15,768 nucleotides of DNA. Source: an uncultured Bacilli bacterium (GTDB lineage Bacteria; Bacillota_I; Bacilli_A; RF39; UBA660). This document shows positions 12,135-15,768 of the stretch, one piece after another (position 1 is the stretch's first letter; every line of letters begins with the position of its first letter). The position numbers and the translations under genes were made by a program. Under the pieces are notes generated by a model. The model was not told the DNA's origin and made no database searches. It saw only the letters and a program-made list of their open reading frames with translations. The DNA lies in NCBI GenBank assembly GCA_934163035.1, contig CAKPJX010000023.1, positions 1 to 15,768 of the forward strand, given 5' to 3'.

Positions 12135-14579
12135 ATGATTAAAATAGAAAAAGTAAATAAATACTTTAATCGCCATAGAAAAAATCAGATCCATGTTATT
12201 GATAATACAACTCTTACATTAGCTGATACTGGTCTGGTTGCTCTTTTAGGACCATCTGGATCAGGAAAAACCACTTTATTGAACGCTATAGGTGGATTAG
12301 ATAAAGTTAATAAAGGAAAAATCTATATTAATGGAGAAAAAATAACTAGTAAATTTAGCTACAAAGTAGATAAAATAAGAAATTTAAATATAGGATACAT
12401 ATTTCAAGACTATAAACTAGTAGAAAAATTATCTGTTTACGATAATGTAGCCTTAAGTTTAAAAATAATAGGTATTAAAGATAAAAATGAAATAGACAAA
12501 AGAGTAAGATATGTCTTAGAAAAAGTTGGTATGTATCGTTATCGTAAAAGACCAGCTAATATGTTATCAGGTGGTGAAAGACAAAGAGTAGGTATCGCAA
12601 GAGCGATCGTAAAAGATCCTAATATAATTATTGCTGATGAACCAACGGGTAATCTTGATAGTAAAAACTCAGTTGAGATAATGAATATAATAAAAGCTAT
12701 ATCTAAAGATCGTCTAGTAATACTAGTAACCCATGAAGCCAATCTAGCCAACTTTTATGCCAGTAGAATAATAGAAATATCAGATGGTAAAGTAATAAAA
12801 GATTATGAAAACACTCATACAAATGAATTAGACTATGCTATAGATAATCGCTTTTATTTAAAAGACTTTAAAAAAGAAGAAACATTTAAAGATAAAAATA
12901 ATGATATAACTATATATCATGATAGTGATGAAAAATTAAAATTAGAAATTGTTATAAAGAATGGTAACATATATATAAAAAGTAAAAATGATAATTCTAT
13001 AGAAGTAGTAGATGAAGATTCGAGTATAGAATTTATTAATGATAATTATCGTAAAATGGATAAAAAAGAGCTAGAAAAATATGAATTTAATTTTAAAGAT
13101 ATTATTGATAAAAGCAAAAAGTTAAGATACTCATCAATATTTAATCCAATAACATTTATAACTAATGGTTTTAAAAAAGTATTTAACTATTCTTTAATAA
13201 AAAAGATATTATTAATAGGTTTTTTTCTATCAGGCATATTTATTATGATATCAACTAGTGCCATAGAAGCTACAAAAAAAATTAATGAATCTGCTTTTGT
13301 CAAAGTAAATAAAAAGTATTTAACAATAGAAACCAATAAATTAAAACGTGAAGACTATGAAAAATATAAGTCAGTAGAGGGAGTAAAATATCTTTTACCA
13401 GCAAGTTCTAGTGTAGAAATGATTTTACCATTAGAAGACTATTATCAAACAATAGGTAGAAATCTTAAACTACAAGCCTCTCTATCATCAATAGATTTAG
13501 TCACTAAAGATGATCTAATCTATGGAAGAATGCCAACTAATGATACAGAAATAATTGTTGATGAAATAGCTATAAATAAAATGTATAATCAAAGTGATTC
13601 ATTAAATGAAATGTTAAATATTAAGACATCAGAAGCTATGTTAAATAGAAAAGTATATATTCAATCAATGCCAGCATTTACTATAGTCGGTATATGTAAT
13701 CTAGAAAGTCCATCAGTTTATGCGGATAATAATAGACTAATAAATATTTTATATAATAACAGAATTAAAACAGAAGACTTTGACTATGATACATCAGCAA
13801 TTAGATTAACTGGGTATAATGATTATAACCTATATTTGGATAAAATAAATTTAGTTAAAGGACGTATGCCAGAAAATGATTACGAAATAATAGTACCTAA
13901 TAGTTATTCAGAAAATATGCCTCTAAATAAAGAAGTATCATTTAAAATAAATAATCATAAACTAATGGTAGTTGGCTTCTATACCTCACCAGATAATCTT
14001 GAACTTTATCTTATGAATAATAATATGATTACTAACGCCATCATATCAGGAAGTAAAAAAGTCACAGTAGCAACCGATAATAAAGAAAAAACTTTAGCTA
14101 CTTTTAGAAAAGATTATGAAATAAATATCTATGATAATTATAAAAATGATAAAGAAAATTACATAAAAAATATTAAAGACTCAAATAAATTAAAACTAAT
14201 TAGTGCCGCAATAATATTAGCTATATCATTGATAGAGGTATTCTTAATGAGTAGATCATCATTCTTATCAAGAGTAAAAGAAGTTGGTATCTATCGTGCC
14301 ATTGGTGTTAAAAAGAAAGATATTTATATAATGTTTTCCGGTGAAATAATTGCTATTACAACACTAACTAGTCTAACAGGAATATCATTATGTGCATATA
14401 TTATAAAAGTTTTAGGTAACATACCAACAATGAAGAGCCTAGCTCTAGCTAATATAACTTCATATCTTACAGCTGTTATCATTTGTTATATATTTAATCT
14501 AGTAATTGGTCTAATACCTGTATTTGCTGTTTTAAGAAAAAGACCAGCTGAGATTTTAGCAAGAGTTGATTTAGATTAA
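12135..14579 (+). CDS. ABC transporter, fused ATPase-FtsX/MacB-type permease (second of pair)
   Basis: 814-residue protein with the same plan as its neighbour. ATPase: Walker A GPSGSGKT (39-46), Q91, signature LSGGERQ (144-150), Walker B IIIADEP (164-170), H200. A long polar cytoplasmic linker (about 222-350) follows, much longer than in the partner. TM1 is at about 356-377; the ectodomain spans about 378-685; TM2-TM4 lie at about 688-706, 735-758 and 778-800. SRVKEVGIYRAIGVKKKDI (712-730) is the classic FtsX-family segment after TM2. The ectodomain holds two copies of GRMPxNDxEIIV (464-475 and 576-587), suggesting internal duplication. GAGGTG at 12124-12129, in the end of the previous gene, couples translation. 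Both ATPase sites look intact. Substrate not predictable. Confidence 0.9.
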   Translation: MIKIEKVNKYFNRHRKNQIHVIDNTTLTLADTGLVALLGPSGSGKTTLLNAIGGLDKVNKGKIYINGEKITSKFSYKVDKIRNLNIGYIFQDYKLVEKLSVYDNVALSLKIIGIKDKNEIDKRVRYVLEKVGMYRYRKRPANMLSGGERQRVGIARAIVKDPNIIIADEPTGNLDSKNSVEIMNIIKAISKDRLVILVTHEANLANFYASRIIEISDGKVIKDYENTHTNELDYAIDNRFYLKDFKKEETFKDKNNDITIYHDSDEKLKLEIVIKNGNIYIKSKNDNSIEVVDEDSSIEFINDNYRKMDKKELEKYEFNFKDIIDKSKKLRYSSIFNPITFITNGFKKVFNYSLIKKILLIGFFLSGIFIMISTSAIEATKKINESAFVKVNKKYLTIETNKLKREDYEKYKSVEGVKYLLPASSSVEMILPLEDYYQTIGRNLKLQASLSSIDLVTKDDLIYGRMPTNDTEIIVDEIAINKMYNQSDSLNEMLNIKTSEAMLNRKVYIQSMPAFTIVGICNLESPSVYADNNRLINILYNNRIKTEDFDYDTSAIRLTGYNDYNLYLDKINLVKGRMPENDYEIIVPNSYSENMPLNKEVSFKINNHKLMVVGFYTSPDNLELYLMNNNMITNAIISGSKKVTVATDNKEKTLATFRKDYEINIYDNYKNDKENYIKNIKDSNKLKLISAAIILAISLIEVFLMSRSSFLSRVKEVGIYRAIGVKKKDIYIMFSGEIIAITTLTSLTGISLCAYIIKVLGNIPTMKSLALANITSYLTAVIICYIFNLVIGLIPVFAVLRKRPAEILARVDLD

Positions 14580-14595
14580 TAATATTTAAATAATC

Positions 14596-14604
14596 TGATA
14601 TAAT
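14596..14604 (+). promoter_or_regulatory. Extended -10 promoter element of trxA
   Basis: TGATATAAT is a perfect extended -10 (TG-N-TATAAT), 30 nt before the thioredoxin ATG. No clear -35 is present, as is common for extended -10 promoters. No terminator separates it from the upstream ABC gene, so read-through is also possible. Confidence 0.5.
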
Positions 14605-14634
14605 AATTAATATCATAAAAAAGGAGAAGATATA

Positions 14635-14934
14635 ATGATCTATTTAGAAAAAGAAGAAGATTTAAAAAAATATATTGAAGAAGATTTAGTTCTAGTTGAT
14701 TTCTATGCCAATTGGTGTGGACCATGTCAATTATTAACTAAAGAATTAGAAACAGTAGAAAAAGAAAAGAAAGACCTAAAAATTGTAAAAGTAGATGTCG
14801 ATAAATTTGAAAACCTAGCGCGAGAATATAATATTTATTCTATTCCTCATCTTAAGATTTTTAAAAATGGTAAGCAAGTAAATGAAAGTGTAGGATATAT
14901 AACAAGTAAAGCTATAAAACAGTTGCTTGACTAA
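14635..14934 (+). CDS. trxA: Thioredoxin
   Basis: 99-residue cytoplasmic thiol-disulfide oxidoreductase. Active site WCGPC with C28 and C31 follows the VLVDFYANW strand; the conserved cis-proline is P71 in YSIPHLKIF; a late FKNGK.V....G turn completes the fold. No signal peptide. Slightly shorter than E. coli thioredoxin (108). AAGGAG at 14621-14626 lies 8 nt before the ATG. It is probably reduced by a thioredoxin reductase encoded elsewhere. It follows the ABC pair by 55 nt with its own extended -10, so it need not be functionally linked to the transporter. Several thioredoxin-like paralogues may exist in the genome, so the symbol trxA is provisional. Confidence 0.93.
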   Translation: MIYLEKEEDLKKYIEEDLVLVDFYANWCGPCQLLTKELETVEKEKKDLKIVKVDVDKFENLAREYNIYSIPHLKIFKNGKQVNESVGYITSKAIKQLLD

Positions 14935-14970
14935 AATAATAAATTAAGTACATAAATAATTTTTTTGATT

Positions 14971-15005
14971 AATAATATATTATTGTAAATATATTATTTT
15001 TCTTT
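14971..15005 (+). terminator. AT-only terminator after trxA
   Basis: Stem AATAATATA / TATATTATT (9 bp, all A-T, 10-nt loop) followed by TTTCTTT. The absence of G-C pairs makes it a weak hairpin, but its position between trxA and a well-formed promoter fits a terminator. Confidence 0.5.
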
Positions 15006-15035
15006 GTAAAAATATAAAAAAATCTAAGTTTTCAC

Positions 15036-15064
15036 TTGTTTTGATAGTCAATGCTTGTTATACT
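15036..15064 (+). promoter_or_regulatory. Promoter of ppdK
   Basis: TTGTTT at 15036-15041, a 17-nt spacer and TATACT at 15059-15064, with an extended TG (15056-15057) before the -10. Just downstream at 15071-15080 is a small inverted repeat GTCA-GG-TGAC near the expected start of transcription, possibly an operator or chance. The ribosome site AAGGAGG follows at 15083-15089. Confidence 0.6.
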
Positions 15065-15096
15065 AAAAGAGTCAGGTGACACAAGGAGGAATCGTA

Positions 15097-15768
15097 ATGC
15101 ACAAATATGTTTATTTATTCAGCGAAGGTAATGCTGAAATGAGAAACTTACTAGGTGGTAAAGGTGCAAACTTAGCAGAAATGACCAACCTAGGATTGCC
15201 TATTCCACAAGGATTCACAGTTTCAACTGAAGCTTGTACGGAATATTACAATGCTGGAAAAAAGATTTCTAAAGAAATAGAAGATCAAATTTTTGAAGCA
15301 TTAAAAGAAATTGAAAAAATTAATAATAAAAAGTTTGGGGACAATAATGATCCACTTTTAGTTTCAGTAAGATCTGGAGCAAGAGCATCAATGCCTGGAA
15401 TGATGGATACAATCTTAAACTTAGGTTTAAATGATGTAGCTGTTGAAGGATTTGCTAAAAAAACTGGTAATGCTCGCTTTGCATATGACTCATACAGAAG
15501 ATTTATTCAAATGTATTCAGATGTTGTTATGGAAGTACCAAAATCTTATTTTGAAAAAATAATTGATGAAATAAAAGAAGCTAAAGGAATCAAATTTGAT
15601 ACTGAATTAACAGTAGAAGATTTAAAAGAATTAGTAACTAGATTCAAAAAAGTATATAAAGATGCTATGAATGGTGAAGAATTCCCACAAGATGCTAAAG
15701 AACAATTAATGGGTGCTGTAAAAGCAGTATTCCGTTCATGGGATAATCCAAGAGCTATAGTATATCGT
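15097..15768 (+). CDS. ppdK: Pyruvate, phosphate dikinase (N-terminal part, runs off window)
   Basis: First 224 codons of an enzyme that interconverts pyruvate + ATP + phosphate and phosphoenolpyruvate + AMP + PPi, letting glycolysis recover energy from PPi or run in reverse. The N-terminal ATP-grasp domain is unmistakable: KYVYLFSEGNAEMRNLLGGKGANLAEM (3-29), then GLPIPQGFTVS, VRSGARASMPGMMDTILNLG (91-110) and SYRRFIQMYSDVV. K22 and R92 fall at the positions of the ATP-binding residues of the Clostridium symbiosum enzyme. The full protein is usually about 870-880 residues, so roughly three quarters lies beyond the right edge. AAGGAGG lies 7 nt before the ATG; the gene has its own promoter. 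Confidence 0.97.
   Translation, partial: MHKYVYLFSEGNAEMRNLLGGKGANLAEMTNLGLPIPQGFTVSTEACTEYYNAGKKISKEIEDQIFEALKEIEKINNKKFGDNNDPLLVSVRSGARASMPGMMDTILNLGLNDVAVEGFAKKTGNARFAYDSYRRFIQMYSDVVMEVPKSYFEKIIDEIKEAKGIKFDTELTVEDLKELVTRFKKVYKDAMNGEEFPQDAKEQLMGAVKAVFRSWDNPRAIVYR

Noticed and set aside
9889..14934. Mobile element or recent horizontal transfer of the ABC-thioredoxin segment
   Set aside because: No transposase, integrase, terminal repeats or tRNA target seen, and base composition and stop codon use match the neighbours apart from lower use of CGT, which fits lower expression.
15041..15064. TTGATA at 15041-15046 as the -35 of ppdK
   Set aside because: Only 12 nt from the -10; TTGTTT at 15036-15041 gives the proper 17-nt spacing.
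14935..15096. Possible tRNA, small RNA or riboswitch in the trxA-ppdK gap
   Set aside because: The gap is nearly all A/T with only a weak AT hairpin and a promoter; no cloverleaf or conserved aptamer pattern could be found by eye.

Overview
This is an AT-rich window from a low-GC Firmicute, most likely an uncultured, gut-type member of the Bacilli (RF39/Mollicutes-like lineages are my best guess). Three things point there. The genes follow the Bacillus ylbD-ylbE-ylbF-rsmD order, there is an RNase HIII gene and an hrcA-first heat-shock operon with CIRCE sites, and codon use is strongly A/T-ending with strong AGGAGG-type ribosome sites. All 14 complete genes end in TAA (10) or TAG (4), none in TGA, while every tryptophan I checked is TGG.

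Layout: (1) 1-191 is the end of an unseen upstream unit with an intrinsic terminator. (2) 192-1634 is a compact run, ylbD-like, ylbE-like, a short ylbF-like and rsmD. (3) 1671-3266 encodes a surface protein with a type IV prepilin-like N-terminus, a glycine-rich domain resembling the ALK/LTK glycine-rich family and an unassigned C-terminal region; it sits where Bacillus carries coaD, and it ends in a terminator. (4) 3300-8031 is the HrcA regulon: two CIRCE operators around one promoter, then hrcA, grpE, dnaK, a palindrome and dnaJ, closed by a bidirectional terminator shared with (5) rnhC (RNase HIII) on the minus strand. (6) A CvpA-family membrane protein gene diverges from rnhC. (7) 9889-14579 holds two adjacent, tightly coupled ABC transporter genes, each an ATPase fused to a four-helix FtsX/MacB-type permease with a large extracellular domain. 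(8) A thioredoxin gene and (9) the first 224 codons of pyruvate phosphate dikinase (ppdK) finish the window.

How the genes work together: HrcA represses its own operon through CIRCE, and GrpE and DnaJ are the nucleotide-exchange and J-domain partners of DnaK. The two ABC genes probably form one heterodimeric exporter or mechanotransmission-type complex. The remaining genes are housekeeping (16S rRNA methylation, R-loop removal, thiol redox, glycolytic PPi/ATP metabolism).

No RNA gene, insertion sequence, CRISPR array or phage module was seen. The most unusual items are the prepilin-like/glycine-rich fusion, the Cys/His-rich N-terminus of GrpE, the double CIRCE, and the paired ABC fusions with a repeated GRxPxNxxEI motif in their ectodomains.
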